Assembly (NCBI GenBank): GCA_964599655.1
Contig: CAZRGV010000060.1
Location: 1 to 35,345, forward strand
Length of the DNA stretch: 35,345 nucleotides
Direction: 5' to 3'
From: CAZRGV01 sp964599655
GTDB taxonomy: Bacteria; Planctomycetota; Planctomycetia; Isosphaerales; Isosphaeraceae
In this document: positions 16,474-24,800 of the stretch, piece after piece
How positions within the stretch are numbered: position 1 is the first letter of the stretch
Layout: every line of letters begins with the position of its first letter
The notes under the pieces: generated by a model
Databases searched by the model: none
Seen by the model: only the letters and a program-made list of their open reading frames with translations
Told to the model about the DNA's origin: nothing
Program-made: the position numbers and the translations under genes

Positions 16474-17448
16474 CTTGCCGATCAACTGACCGGCGCCGCC
16501 GAGGGTGTTCGCTTCGAGAAACCGATGCGCCTCGGCGGCCTCGGCGAGGGGGAAGATCTTGCCGATGATCGGTTTGAGCTTGCCCTCGTGGACCCAGCGG
16601 ATCATATCCTCGGCGCAGCGGCGCTGCTCGTCGGGGGTGGCGTTGAACATGGCGAAGCCGATGAGCGAGCAGTTGCGCGGGTAGAACGATCCCAGCGGAA
16701 GGACGGGCTTCGCGGTGCGGCCGGCCATGAGGATCATGCGGCCTCGACGGCGGAGCAGGGGGATCGAGACTTCCAGGTTCGGCTCGCGCTGGGTCTCGTA
16801 CCAAACGTCGATTCCATCCTCGGAGAACTCTCGCAACCGGGCCGGCACGTCCTCGGTCTTGTAGTTCAGGGCGAGATCGGCCCCGAGCTTCTGGCAGAAG
16901 GCCACGCGCTCGTCGCTGCCGGCGGTGGTGGCGACCCGCGCGCCGGCGGCCTTGGCCATCTGGATGACCATCGAGCCCACGCCTCCGCTGCCGCCGGCGA
17001 CGTAGACGGTCTCGCCCGCCTTCAATCGGCCGCACTCGAAGAGTCCGAGATGGGCGGTGATTCCGACGAGGGCCATGGCAGAGGCTTCCTGGTCGGAGAG
17101 CGTCGAAGGGGTCGGGTAGAGCCAGTCCTCGTGCACGGCGGCGAATTCGGCGGCGGTGCCTTGCCGGCCGAGCAGCCCTTGGTTCGAGCCCCAGACCCGG
17201 TCGCCGACCTGGAAGCGTTGCGCGCCTGGGCCGAGCTTCTCGACCGTTCCGGCCAGATCGCAGCCGATGACATACGGAAACGCCAGGGGCATGGCGACGG
17301 CCCCCGAGCGGAGGTACAGGTCGATTGGGTTGACGGCCGAGGCACCGACACGGACCAGGACCTCGCCCGGTCCTGGCTCGGGCGTGGGCAGGTCGCCCAC
17401 CTGGATGGCCTCGGGCGGCCCCACGGCTTCGATGTACGCGGCTCGCAT
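16453..17448 (-). CDS. NAD(P)H:quinone oxidoreductase-like MDR-family protein
   Basis: Seen: a 331-residue medium-chain dehydrogenase/reductase without the zinc-binding Cys pattern; N-terminal GroES-like half (PTPEPGPGEVLVRVGASAVN, IGCDLAGTVEKLGPGAQ, VGDRVWG), then a Rossmann half with VYVAGGSGGVGSMVIQMAK (glycines at about 152-158), which marks an NADPH-binding quinone reductase or zinc-free oxidoreductase. Known: such enzymes reduce quinones or enones in the cytoplasm; the substrate is open. The start at 17448 (MRAAYIEAVGPPEAI) fits the family and has GGAGGAG about 11 bases upstream; the frame runs 48 codons further up but overlaps the Rieske gene. The Rieske stop is 20 bases upstream, so the two form an operon. 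The end of the gene is duplicated (16432-16473). Confidence 0.9.
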   Translation of the reverse strand: MRAAYIEAVGPPEAIQVGDLPTPEPGPGEVLVRVGASAVNPIDLYLRSGAVAMPLAFPYVIGCDLAGTVEKLGPGAQRFQVGDRVWGSNQGLLGRQGTAAEFAAVHEDWLYPTPSTLSDQEASAMALVGITAHLGLFECGRLKAGETVYVAGGSGGVGSMVIQMAKAAGARVATTAGSDERVAFCQKLGADLALNYKTEDVPARLREFSEDGIDVWYETQREPNLEVSIPLLRRRGRMILMAGRTAKPVLPLGSFYPRNCSLIGFAMFNATPDEQRRCAEDMIRWVHEGKLKPIIGKIFPLAEAAEAHRFLEANTLGGAGQLIGKVVISID

Positions 17449-17468
17449 GGTGCCCAGTTCTCCTCCCA

Positions 17469-17783
17469 TCAACCCAGGGAAACCTGAATCTCGTCGTTCT
17501 CCACCCGCACGGGATAGACGCCCACCCGGCAGCGCGAGCCTTCCAGGTGCCGGCCGTCGACCAGGCTGAAGCGCCAGCCGTGCCAGGTGCACGTCACCGA
17601 CTTGTCGAAGACGATGCCGTCGCTGAGCGGGGCCCCTTGATGCGGGCAGGCATCATCGATGGCGTAGTACTTCCCCTCGTCGAGGAAGACCGCGATCATC
17701 CGGCCATCAATGTCGAAGACCCGTCCTTGCCCTTCGGGAATCTCACCGACCCGGGCGACTGTGTGAAACCTGTCGGATGCCAC
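17469..17783 (-). CDS. small Rieske [2Fe-2S] protein
   Basis: Seen: 104 residues with both Rieske motifs, CPHQG (Cys47, His49) and CTWHGW (Cys65, His68), inside DEGKYYAIDDACPHQGAPL and the closing GVYPVRVENDEIQVSL. Known: soluble ferredoxins of this type (NirD/BphF-like) carry electrons to oxygenases or reductases. The GTG start at 17783 is chosen because GGAG lies 7 bases upstream; ATG codons at 17876/17879 would add 31-32 poorly conserved residues and have no ribosome site. The frame stays open without a stop for about 2.8 kb upstream, which is a GC effect. It is co-transcribed with the oxidoreductase downstream, which might supply electrons (inference). Confidence 0.88.
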   Translation of the reverse strand: MASDRFHTVARVGEIPEGQGRVFDIDGRMIAVFLDEGKYYAIDDACPHQGAPLSDGIVFDKSVTCTWHGWRFSLVDGRHLEGSRCRVGVYPVRVENDEIQVSLG

Positions 17784-17933
17784 CACAAGACTCCGCTGTT
17801 GGACGCGAACGACCTGAGAGAGGGCCCGCGTCGCGGGGGGACCGTTCCCCTTGCGGCGGGCCGAAACGAACTCCATCATAACGGCCTGCGTCGGAGGAGC
17901 GTAGCCCCGAGGCAAGCCCTGGAGCCCCTGGTC

Positions 17934-18716
17934 ATGAACGAGCCCACACCCGCGACCCACGTCATCCTCCGGGAGGCTCCGAGCAACGAGACGGCCTCGC
18001 CCGTGGATGAGGCCAGAACGAAGGCGAAGCCGCGGGAGCATCCCGAGGGTCTTTCCCTCGACGTCTTGAACGACGAGGCCGTGGACAAGCGGCTGGCGTC
18101 GATCGAGATGGCCGGCGAGGAGGTGGCCGCCGGCTGGACGCCCGCGCCCCACGCGCCGCTGTCGCCCGAGGTCCGGTATCTTCACGTGTCCCGAACCATT
18201 CATGAGTTGATCACCGACCGCAACCGCTCGGTCGGGATCTTTCTCTTCGTCGCGTCGCTGTCGTTCGGCGCCTCGACGGCCCTGCTCAACGCGCCGGAGA
18301 CCGTCAAGCCGATCATCCCGTTGCCTGCGATTCAGTACTGGTGCCTGCCCGTGACGGCCGGAACGCTCGCGATCATCGGGTTGTTCGTCAGCCTCATCCT
18401 GATCCGGACCCGCATCGGCCTGATCTACGAGGTTTCGAAGATGAACGCGTTGCTGGGGCTTCCGTCCGAGCGCGTGAAGCGCGTCAACCCGCTGTCGATC
18501 TTCTTCCTGATGCATGCCTTGGTCGTGCTGCTCGGCGGGGCCTCGGCCGGGTTCATGGCGGGCATGCTGACGTATCGAGCCGGCGGCGAGCCCCCGGCCG
18601 ACCTTGCGTCCGGAGCGGTTGTCGCGTTCCTCTACATCGTGGTTTTGCAAGCGGCCTACCTGGTGACCGTGCTTCGAGCGACCACCGATGACAAGCTCCA
18701 AAACGCTCGAGCTTGA
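17934..18716 (+). CDS. four-helix membrane protein of unknown function
   Basis: Not recognised. Seen: 260 residues; a polar, Glu/Pro-rich cytoplasmic-looking stretch of about 100 residues containing HVSRTIHELITDRNRSVG just before the membrane, then four hydrophobic helices (about 103-119, 133-158, 183-208 and 222-245) joined by short loops, one of which is basic (RTRIGLIYEVSKMNALLGL). GGAG lies 11 bases before the ATG at 17934; the open frame extends upstream but over the divergent Rieske gene, so the later start is preferred. The LOG-family gene begins 36 bases after its stop, so they probably share a transcript. No catalytic motif is visible. Confidence 0.75.
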   Translation: MNEPTPATHVILREAPSNETASPVDEARTKAKPREHPEGLSLDVLNDEAVDKRLASIEMAGEEVAAGWTPAPHAPLSPEVRYLHVSRTIHELITDRNRSVGIFLFVASLSFGASTALLNAPETVKPIIPLPAIQYWCLPVTAGTLAIIGLFVSLILIRTRIGLIYEVSKMNALLGLPSERVKRVNPLSIFFLMHALVVLLGGASAGFMAGMLTYRAGGEPPADLASGAVVAFLYIVVLQAAYLVTVLRATTDDKLQNARA

Positions 18717-18752
18717 CGCGCTGACCCCAAGACCCTGGATGACGACTCGACC

Positions 18753-19346
18753 ATGCCCGACCGACCGCACATTTGCGTGTTCTGCGGCTCCCAGCGAGGG
18801 GCCCGATCCTCGTACCTCGACGCCGCCCGAACGGTGGGAGCGATGCTCGCGAAGTCGGGCCTGGGCCTGGTTTACGGCGGGGGGCGGGTCGGCCTGATGG
18901 GAGCCGTCGCCGATGCCTGCCTGGACGCTGGCGGGCGCGTCGTCGGGATCATCCCCGACCCGTTGGCCCGCAAGGAGATCGCCCACGAAGGGGTGAGCGA
19001 GCTGATCGTCGTGCCCGGCATGCACGAGCGGAAGGCCCTGATGGCCCAGCGATCGACGGCCTTCCTCGCCTTGCCGGGCGGAGTCGGCACGTTCGAAGAG
19101 TTCTTCGAGATCCTGACGTGGGCCGTGCTCGGGCTGCACAACAAGCCGATCGGTCTGCTCAACGTGGATGGCTATTACGACCCGTTGCTCGCCTTGCTCG
19201 ACCACGCCGTCGCCGAGCGGTTCGTGCGGCCCGAGCACCTCGGCCTCTTGCTCGTTTCCGACGACGCCGAGCGGATCGTGGCGCGACTGCCCCAACACGT
19301 TCCGCCTCCCCCGGGCCCGAAGTGGATCGACCTGAGCGAGACCTGA
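18753..19346 (+). CDS. LOG-family nucleotide 5'-monophosphate hydrolase (TIGR00730)
   Basis: Seen: 197 residues with ICVFCGSQRG at the N-terminus, the phosphate-binding YGGGRVGLMG (41-50), HERK (91-94) and PGGVGTFEE (108-116), the diagnostic LOG motif, all in a Rossmann-like fold of normal length. Known: LOG proteins cleave the N-glycosidic bond of nucleoside 5'-monophosphates, releasing a base and ribose 5-phosphate; plant members activate cytokinins, and bacterial ones act on AMP or cytokinin ribotides. The cytoplasmic role here is probably nucleotide turnover; a cytokinin role is not shown. It lies directly after the four-helix membrane protein gene. Confidence 0.92.
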   Translation: MPDRPHICVFCGSQRGARSSYLDAARTVGAMLAKSGLGLVYGGGRVGLMGAVADACLDAGGRVVGIIPDPLARKEIAHEGVSELIVVPGMHERKALMAQRSTAFLALPGGVGTFEEFFEILTWAVLGLHNKPIGLLNVDGYYDPLLALLDHAVAERFVRPEHLGLLLVSDDAERIVARLPQHVPPPPGPKWIDLSET

Positions 19347-20585
19347 AACGCTCGGGAGCTGTGCAAGCACGATCAAAACGGAGAGAACCCTCGCGGTCCT
19401 CGCCATCGACGACACCGGCGCGGAGGTTGTTCGGGTCGCGCCTGGGCGTTTGCGGTGGGATCGGGGCGCTCGATGGAACGCGAGCGGAGAGGCTGTCTCC
19501 GCGATCGGTCGGGCCTCGGTGGTTCGACGGCACGGCGGCGGCCGGCCGGACGACCTCGCACCCGGTCGGGTCTGACCCGTTCGGGAGAGGCTGACACCCG
19601 TCGCGACAGCGAGGAACGTGCCCCCGGCCTTCCTGGGTCCTCGCGCGAGAAACCGAGATTTCGTCCTGGTTTGCGATCGAGCCGCGGTGGCTTCGCTTGG
19701 CGCGTTTTGGCGTCGATTTCCGATCGCCCGGGTCGATCGAACGCGGCCGGCACGCCGTTGTGACGGAGGCAACCCACGAGGCGTTCGAACGGTCGGCCTC
19801 GAACGCCTTCGAGCCGCGAGGGCGCGCCGTCGACGCTCCCTCCGCGAGGGTCGAGAGCGACCTTCCGGAACGCTCGGCGCGTGCCCGGCGATTGGGGGGC
19901 TTGTCGTCGCAAGGGTTGGCATTTCCAACGTTTGCGCCGATGGTTCGGTGGCTTCGGTTGGTTCGAAACGTGTCGCGGAAGCGGCGATGTCGCGCGAGCG
20001 ATCGAGCGACGGGCCAGCCGGTTCGGTTGGCGTGTTGGCGACCTGGCGGCGGGCCTTGAGGGGGTCGAGACGCTTGACCACCTTGAGGAAGGTGTTGAAC
20101 CAGTATCGGTCGTGTCGGACGACCACGCCGATCACCCAGGGTTCGGGGAGGGCGGCGTGGTAGGCGTCGGCCCTTCGGGATTGCTGTTGCGGGTCGATTG
20201 GCCCCGGGTGGGCGCGGTCGAAGGCCTCGAGAGCGCGTCGCCGGGCCTCCGCCCAGCCTTGCATCTCGAGGGCGCGGATGCGTTCGAGGACCACCGTCGC
20301 GAACGCCGCCAGCGCGACGAGTTCCCGCTCGTCGTCGTTTCGAGGCTGGTACTCGCGGGACAACCGGTCGAGCCGCCGACGGTAGCGGGCCCGCTCGGCG
20401 CGGTTCAGAACGATCCGGCTGGCGCTCAATCCATGCTTGAGTCCATTCCGGCGGGAACGGGCTTTCCCCCGGGCGGATCGGGGCCCGGTGCTTTTTAAGC
20501 TGTTGCTCTGATTTGCCTTACGACGCCGCTCGCTGACCATGACCCCTGTCCCGACCGGTTCGGCCGAAGAGAACGGTTCCGCCAT
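19347..20585 (-). CDS. STGPR/LKHGL-family protein, 3' end unresolved
   Basis: Seen: after a short N-terminus comes RRKANQSNSLKSTGPRSARG then RNGLKHGLSAS, a signature shared by many hypothetical planctomycete proteins, followed by a helical stretch to about residue 180 (ERARYRRRLDRLSREYQP, DDERELVALAAFATVVLER, YWFNTFLKVVKRLDPLKARR) and then a long Pro/Arg/Ser-rich region. ATG 20585 is chosen because GGGAGG lies 4-5 bases upstream; ATG 20615 and 20540 are alternatives. In this frame no stop occurs before the antisense of the LOG gene, so the end at 19347 is only a limit, not a stop codon; a frameshift or decayed 3' end is likely. Function unknown. Confidence 0.55.
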
Positions 20586-20873
20586 CGGACCTCCCGACGC
20601 GCGTGATCCCGTCATCTATAAACATCGAGAGAACGCGGAGGCGTTAGCGGGTTATTTTGCGAAATGAGGGAGGTCTGGTTGGGAGGGGGAGTTAGCGCGA
20701 TGATTTGGGTCGCTCCAGGAATCGGTGATGGACGGCCTTTGCAGAGCGGTCCGAGGGCCGACGACCGGTCCAGAAGGGCCGTGGCGGTCCGCGAGCGCGG
20801 GCGTTAGAGTGGGACGTCGGCGACCTCTGGCGACCGTTGGTGTCTTCTCAAACGTCCTTGATCTGGAGCACGC

Positions 20874-22376
20874 ATGCACCCGCTGGATCTCGGCGTGATC
20901 GTGGCTTATCTCATCGGATGCACGGTGATTGGTGCCATGCTGGGGTCCGAGGTCAAGGGGCTGAAAGGGTACTTTCTCGGCGAGAGCAACATTCCCGCCT
21001 GGGCGGTGATGATCTCGATCGTCGCCACCGAAACCAGTACGGTCACGTTCCTGAGCGTGCCTGGAGTTTCGTATCAGCCGGGCGGCGACTTCACGTACCT
21101 GCAACTGGCCCTGGGATACATCGTGGGCCGTGTGGTGGTCGCGACGATCCTGCTGCCGTCGTACTTCAAGGGGGAGATTTACACGGCCTACCAGATCCTC
21201 CAGAACCGCTTCGGAGGGGCGACCAAGACCACGGCTTCGGTGATGTTCCTCGTGAGCCGAACCTTGGGCGACGGCCTTCGATTGTTTTTGGGGGCCTTGA
21301 TGCTACGCGAACTGACCGACTGGACTCTGCCGGCGTCGATCGTGGCGATGGGGGTGGCGACCATTGTTTACACCTACCTCGGCGGCATGAAGGCGGTGAT
21401 CTGGACCGACGTTGTGCAGTTCGGCATTTACATCGTCGGGGCCCTGGTGGCTCTCATCATCATGGTCCGGACGATTCCGGACGGTTGGGTGGGACTGGTG
21501 ACCACGGGCGACGCCTCGGGCAAGTTCCGGATGTTCGACTTCACCTTCGACCTGACCAAAACGTACACCTTCTGGGCCGGTCTGATCGGTGGCATGTTCC
21601 TGAATACGGCGACGCATGGGGCCGACCAGTTGATGGTTCAGCGTTACCTCTCGGCCCGGTCGCGGAGACAGGCCGCCGGGGCGCTGGTGGCGAGTGGGTT
21701 CATCGTGCTCGTTCAATTTGCCCTGTTCTTGCTGATCGGCGTTGGGCTGTTTGTTCTGTACAGGCATCAGCCCCCCGATGCGTCGACGCTCAGGCCGGAC
21801 CGGGCCTTCGCGTACTTCATCGTACGGTACTTGCCGGTGGGGGTTCTCGGCCTTGTGGTGGCGGCGCTCTTTTCGGCGGCCATGAGCACGCTTTCCGGCT
21901 CGCTCAACGCCTCGGCCTCGACGACGGTCAACGACCTGTATCGCCCGATTGTACCGAACGCGGACGAGCGGCATTTGCTTCGAGTCTCGAAGCTGCTGAC
22001 CGCGGTCTGGGGCCTGGCACAGATGGGCGTGGCCTTCGCGGCGATTGGCTTGAAGCGAACCGTTGTCGACAACGCTCTTGCGATTGCGTCGTTCGTGACC
22101 GGCATCGTCCTCGGCCTGTTCTTGCTGGGCATCTTGACCCGTCGGGTGGGGCAGGGGGCGGCGCTGCTGGGGATGGTGGCCGGGCTCGGGACGGTCTCTT
22201 ACGCGGCCTTTGGACCCTACTTGCCCAGCGTGTTTTACCCCTGGAACGGGGCGATCGCCTGGCCCTGGTATGCCCTGATCGGCTCGACGACGGTCTTCAG
22301 TGTGGGTCTGCTGGCGAGCCTGGTTCGTCCCTCGACGGAACTCACCCTCAAGAAAACCGAGGTTTTGGAAGAATGA
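20874..22376 (+). CDS. sodium:solute symporter (SSS family)
   Basis: Seen: 500 residues with about 13 membrane helices and SSS family features: KGYFLGESNIPAWAVMISIV near the N-terminus, IVATETSTVTFLSVPGVSY, the VYTYLGGMKAVIWTDVVQF segment, GADQLMVQRYLSARS and LFSAAMSTLSGSLNASAST, where the Ser/Thr residues line the sodium site in this family. GGAG lies 6 bases before the ATG. The stop overlaps the start of the next gene (ATGA), so the partner is the AmiE-NamZ-like fusion. By context the solute could be a muropeptide sugar such as MurNAc or MurNAc-peptide (inference; SSS members also carry sialic acid, glucose, proline and others). Confidence 0.92.
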   Translation: MHPLDLGVIVAYLIGCTVIGAMLGSEVKGLKGYFLGESNIPAWAVMISIVATETSTVTFLSVPGVSYQPGGDFTYLQLALGYIVGRVVVATILLPSYFKGEIYTAYQILQNRFGGATKTTASVMFLVSRTLGDGLRLFLGALMLRELTDWTLPASIVAMGVATIVYTYLGGMKAVIWTDVVQFGIYIVGALVALIIMVRTIPDGWVGLVTTGDASGKFRMFDFTFDLTKTYTFWAGLIGGMFLNTATHGADQLMVQRYLSARSRRQAAGALVASGFIVLVQFALFLLIGVGLFVLYRHQPPDASTLRPDRAFAYFIVRYLPVGVLGLVVAALFSAAMSTLSGSLNASASTTVNDLYRPIVPNADERHLLRVSKLLTAVWGLAQMGVAFAAIGLKRTVVDNALAIASFVTGIVLGLFLLGILTRRVGQGAALLGMVAGLGTVSYAAFGPYLPSVFYPWNGAIAWPWYALIGSTTVFSVGLLASLVRPSTELTLKKTEVLEE

Positions 22377-24754
22377 ACCGGTCTCTCACGTCCTTGCTCG
22401 TGATCGCACTCGCGGTTTCCGCGGGTTCCACCCAGGCCGCGTTGCCCGAGGCGGCGCCCGAGTCCGTCGGCATGGACGCCAGCCGACTGGGCCGGATCGA
22501 TGGCGTTGTGCGACGGTCGATCGAGTCGAAGCAGGTGCCGGGGGCCGTCGTGCTGGTGGGTCGTCGAGGACGGATCGTCTATGCCAAGGCGTTCGGCCAG
22601 CGGGCGATCGAGCCGACGGCCGAACCGATGACGCGCGACACGCGCTTCGACATGGCGTCCCTGACCAAACCGGTCGCGACGGCGGCATCCATCCTGGTGC
22701 TGCTTGAGCAAGGGCAAGTTCGCCTCGACGATCGCCTCGGCCGGCTCTTGCCCGAGTTCGACAACCACGGCAAAGGGCGGATCACCGTGGAACAATTGCT
22801 TCGACACCGTTCGGGTCTGATCGCCGACAACCCGATATCGGACTATGCCGACGGCCCCGAGAAATCCTGGGAGCGGATCGCGCGGCTCGACCTGCAATAC
22901 GAGCCGGATGCGCGCTTTCTTTACAGTGATGTTAACTTCCTGATCCTCGGCCGGCTCGTCGAGACCATCTCCGGCCAGTCGCTCGACGCCTTTGCCGCGG
23001 AGCACGTGTTCCAGCCGCTGGGAATGGTCGACACCGGCTTTCGACCTCTGGGACGCAGTGACGATCGCGACCTTGAGCGGATCGCCCCGACGGAGAAAGA
23101 GGGGGGAACCATGCTCCGAGGCGTGGTTCATGACCCGAGGTCGCGCGCGCTGGGAGGCGTCGCCGGTCACGCCGGGCTGTTCAGCACGGCCGATGACCTG
23201 GCGATCTTTGCTCAGACGATCCTCAACGGCGGACGAGCCCCCAACGGCGATCGCCTGCTCGCGCCGTTGAGCGTCCGACTCATGAGCGGGCCGGGCGAGA
23301 CCCCGGCCGGCCAGCAGCGCGGCCTGGGCTGGGATATCGACACCGGATTCAGCTCGCCCCGAGGCGCTCTGTTTGGCCCGACGAGCTTCGGTCACACCGG
23401 GTTTACCGGCACGAGTCTCTGGATCGATCCCGAAACGGGGACCTTTGTCATTGTCCTGACAAGCCGGCTGCACCCGGATGGCAAGACGCCCGCGCCGATC
23501 GCCTTGCGCCGCGAAGTTGCCACCCTGGCCGCCGCGGCGATCGTCGATGCCGACGCCCGGCCGGCCCGACCGACGAGCCCCCCCAACGCCGTGAACACGG
23601 CGGTTTCCGATGAGCCGGCGCTTCGGCCGGTCGACTGCGGAATCGATGTCCTGATCCGACGCGATTTCGAGGGACTGAAAGGAAAGCGTGTGGGGCTCGT
23701 GACCAATCAGAGTGGTCGGTCGAAGTCGGGGGAGTCAACGATCGACGTGCTCTTCGGCGCGAAGGATGTCAAGCTGGTCGCGCTGTTTAGTCCCGAGCAC
23801 GGCATCCGCGGGCTCGTCGATCGCGAGGTGCCCGACAGTCGGGATGAGGCGACCGGCCTGCCAATCTTCAGTCTCTACGGCAAGACGCGCAAGCCGACGG
23901 CCGAGGCCCTCAAGAATGTGGAGGTCCTCGTCTACGATATTCAAGATATCGGTGCGCGATTTTACACATTCATCAGTACACTGGGACTTGTGCTCGAAGC
24001 GGCCAAGGAGAACGGCATTCCCGTGATGGTGCTCGACAGGCCCAATCCGATCGGTGGTGTCGAGGTTGCCGGACCCATTCGGGATGACGGGTTTGAGTCG
24101 TTCATTGCCTATCACGCCTTGCCGGTGCGGCACGGCATGACCGTGGGAGAGCTGGCCCGCCTTTTCAACGCGGAGCGCGGGATCGGAGCCGAACTGACCG
24201 TTGTGCCGTGCGAGGGATGGCAGCGCCAGGACCTGTATGACCGGAGTGGATTACTCTGGGTCAATCCGTCGCCCAACATGCGGAGCCTGACCGAAGCCCT
24301 GCTTTACCCCGGAGTGGGGCTGCTGGAAGCGAGCAATCTCGCGACCGGTCGAGGGACCGACACGCCGTTCGAGCGCGTCGGGGCCCCCTGGATTGATCCT
24401 TTGCTCTTCTCAAAATCCCTGAATCAGCATAAGCTGCCCGGCGTCCGGTTCGTTCCGATCCGCTTCACGCCGACGGAGCGGCAGTATTCCGGCGTGGAGT
24501 GCGGGGGTGTTTACATCCAGATCACTGATCGCGGCGCGTTCGAACCGGTCCGTCTGGGAATCGCGTTGGCCGTCAGCTTGCGACGGCTCTATCCCGAGGA
24601 CTGGAAGCCCGAGGGGTTCCTGAAGATGCTCGCCGACGAAGCGGCCTATCAGGCAGTTCTGGACGGAAAAGGAATCGAGGAGATCGAGGCCACCTGGCGC
24701 CAGGAGCTGTCTGGATTCCGGCGAATCCGGTCCCGTTACCTGATCTACAAGTGA
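22373..24754 (+). CDS. exported fusion of AmiE-like serine hydrolase and NamZ-like (DUF1343) exo-N-acetylmuramidase
   Basis: Seen: signal peptide (1 to about 22, ending TQA). Residues about 30-395 form a beta-lactamase/serine-hydrolase domain with S96-L-T-K99, Y184-S-D186 and H341-T-G343. Residues about 420-793 form a DUF1343 domain: KGKRVGLVTNQSGRSKSG, LFSPEHGIRG (Glu475), YDIQDIGARFYTFISTL, MVLDRPNPIGG, LLWVNPSPNMRSL and RGTDTPFERVGAPW. Known: B. subtilis NamZ (YbbC) removes MurNAc from chain ends, and AmiE (YbbE) is a serine-hydrolase MurNAc-L-Ala amidase; they are separate genes in the mur operon. Inferred: both steps are joined in one exported enzyme here, coupled to a symporter. Translation is coupled to the symporter by ATGA with GGAAG upstream. 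Esterase activity of the first half is an alternative. Confidence 0.85.
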   Translation: MNRSLTSLLVIALAVSAGSTQAALPEAAPESVGMDASRLGRIDGVVRRSIESKQVPGAVVLVGRRGRIVYAKAFGQRAIEPTAEPMTRDTRFDMASLTKPVATAASILVLLEQGQVRLDDRLGRLLPEFDNHGKGRITVEQLLRHRSGLIADNPISDYADGPEKSWERIARLDLQYEPDARFLYSDVNFLILGRLVETISGQSLDAFAAEHVFQPLGMVDTGFRPLGRSDDRDLERIAPTEKEGGTMLRGVVHDPRSRALGGVAGHAGLFSTADDLAIFAQTILNGGRAPNGDRLLAPLSVRLMSGPGETPAGQQRGLGWDIDTGFSSPRGALFGPTSFGHTGFTGTSLWIDPETGTFVIVLTSRLHPDGKTPAPIALRREVATLAAAAIVDADARPARPTSPPNAVNTAVSDEPALRPVDCGIDVLIRRDFEGLKGKRVGLVTNQSGRSKSGESTIDVLFGAKDVKLVALFSPEHGIRGLVDREVPDSRDEATGLPIFSLYGKTRKPTAEALKNVEVLVYDIQDIGARFYTFISTLGLVLEAAKENGIPVMVLDRPNPIGGVEVAGPIRDDGFESFIAYHALPVRHGMTVGELARLFNAERGIGAELTVVPCEGWQRQDLYDRSGLLWVNPSPNMRSLTEALLYPGVGLLEASNLATGRGTDTPFERVGAPWIDPLLFSKSLNQHKLPGVRFVPIRFTPTERQYSGVECGGVYIQITDRGAFEPVRLGIALAVSLRRLYPEDWKPEGFLKMLADEAAYQAVLDGKGIEEIEATWRQELSGFRRIRSRYLIYK

Positions 24755-24800
24755 GCGTGAGCGGGATCGCTCGCGGTGGCGCGCTGTCGAGATCACAACG

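Noticed and set aside
17180..17200. GGTTCGAGCCC resembling a tRNA T-loop
   Set aside because: It lies inside the oxidoreductase coding region and no acceptor or anticodon arms can be drawn around it.
16420..17487. 355-residue plus-strand frame over the oxidoreductase
   Set aside because: The minus-strand frame has the complete MDR motifs; the plus frame has none.
17469..20615. A single 1048-residue minus-strand protein covering the Rieske domain and the STGPR/LKHGL domain
   Set aside because: The middle is antisense to the well-supported LOG and membrane-protein genes and reads as random composition. Two separate genes with own starts fit better.
20837..22372. Upstream extension of the AmiE-NamZ frame over the symporter gene
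   Set aside because: It is out of frame with the symporter and reads as Arg/Gly-rich noise; the signal peptide and ATGA coupling fix the start at 22373.
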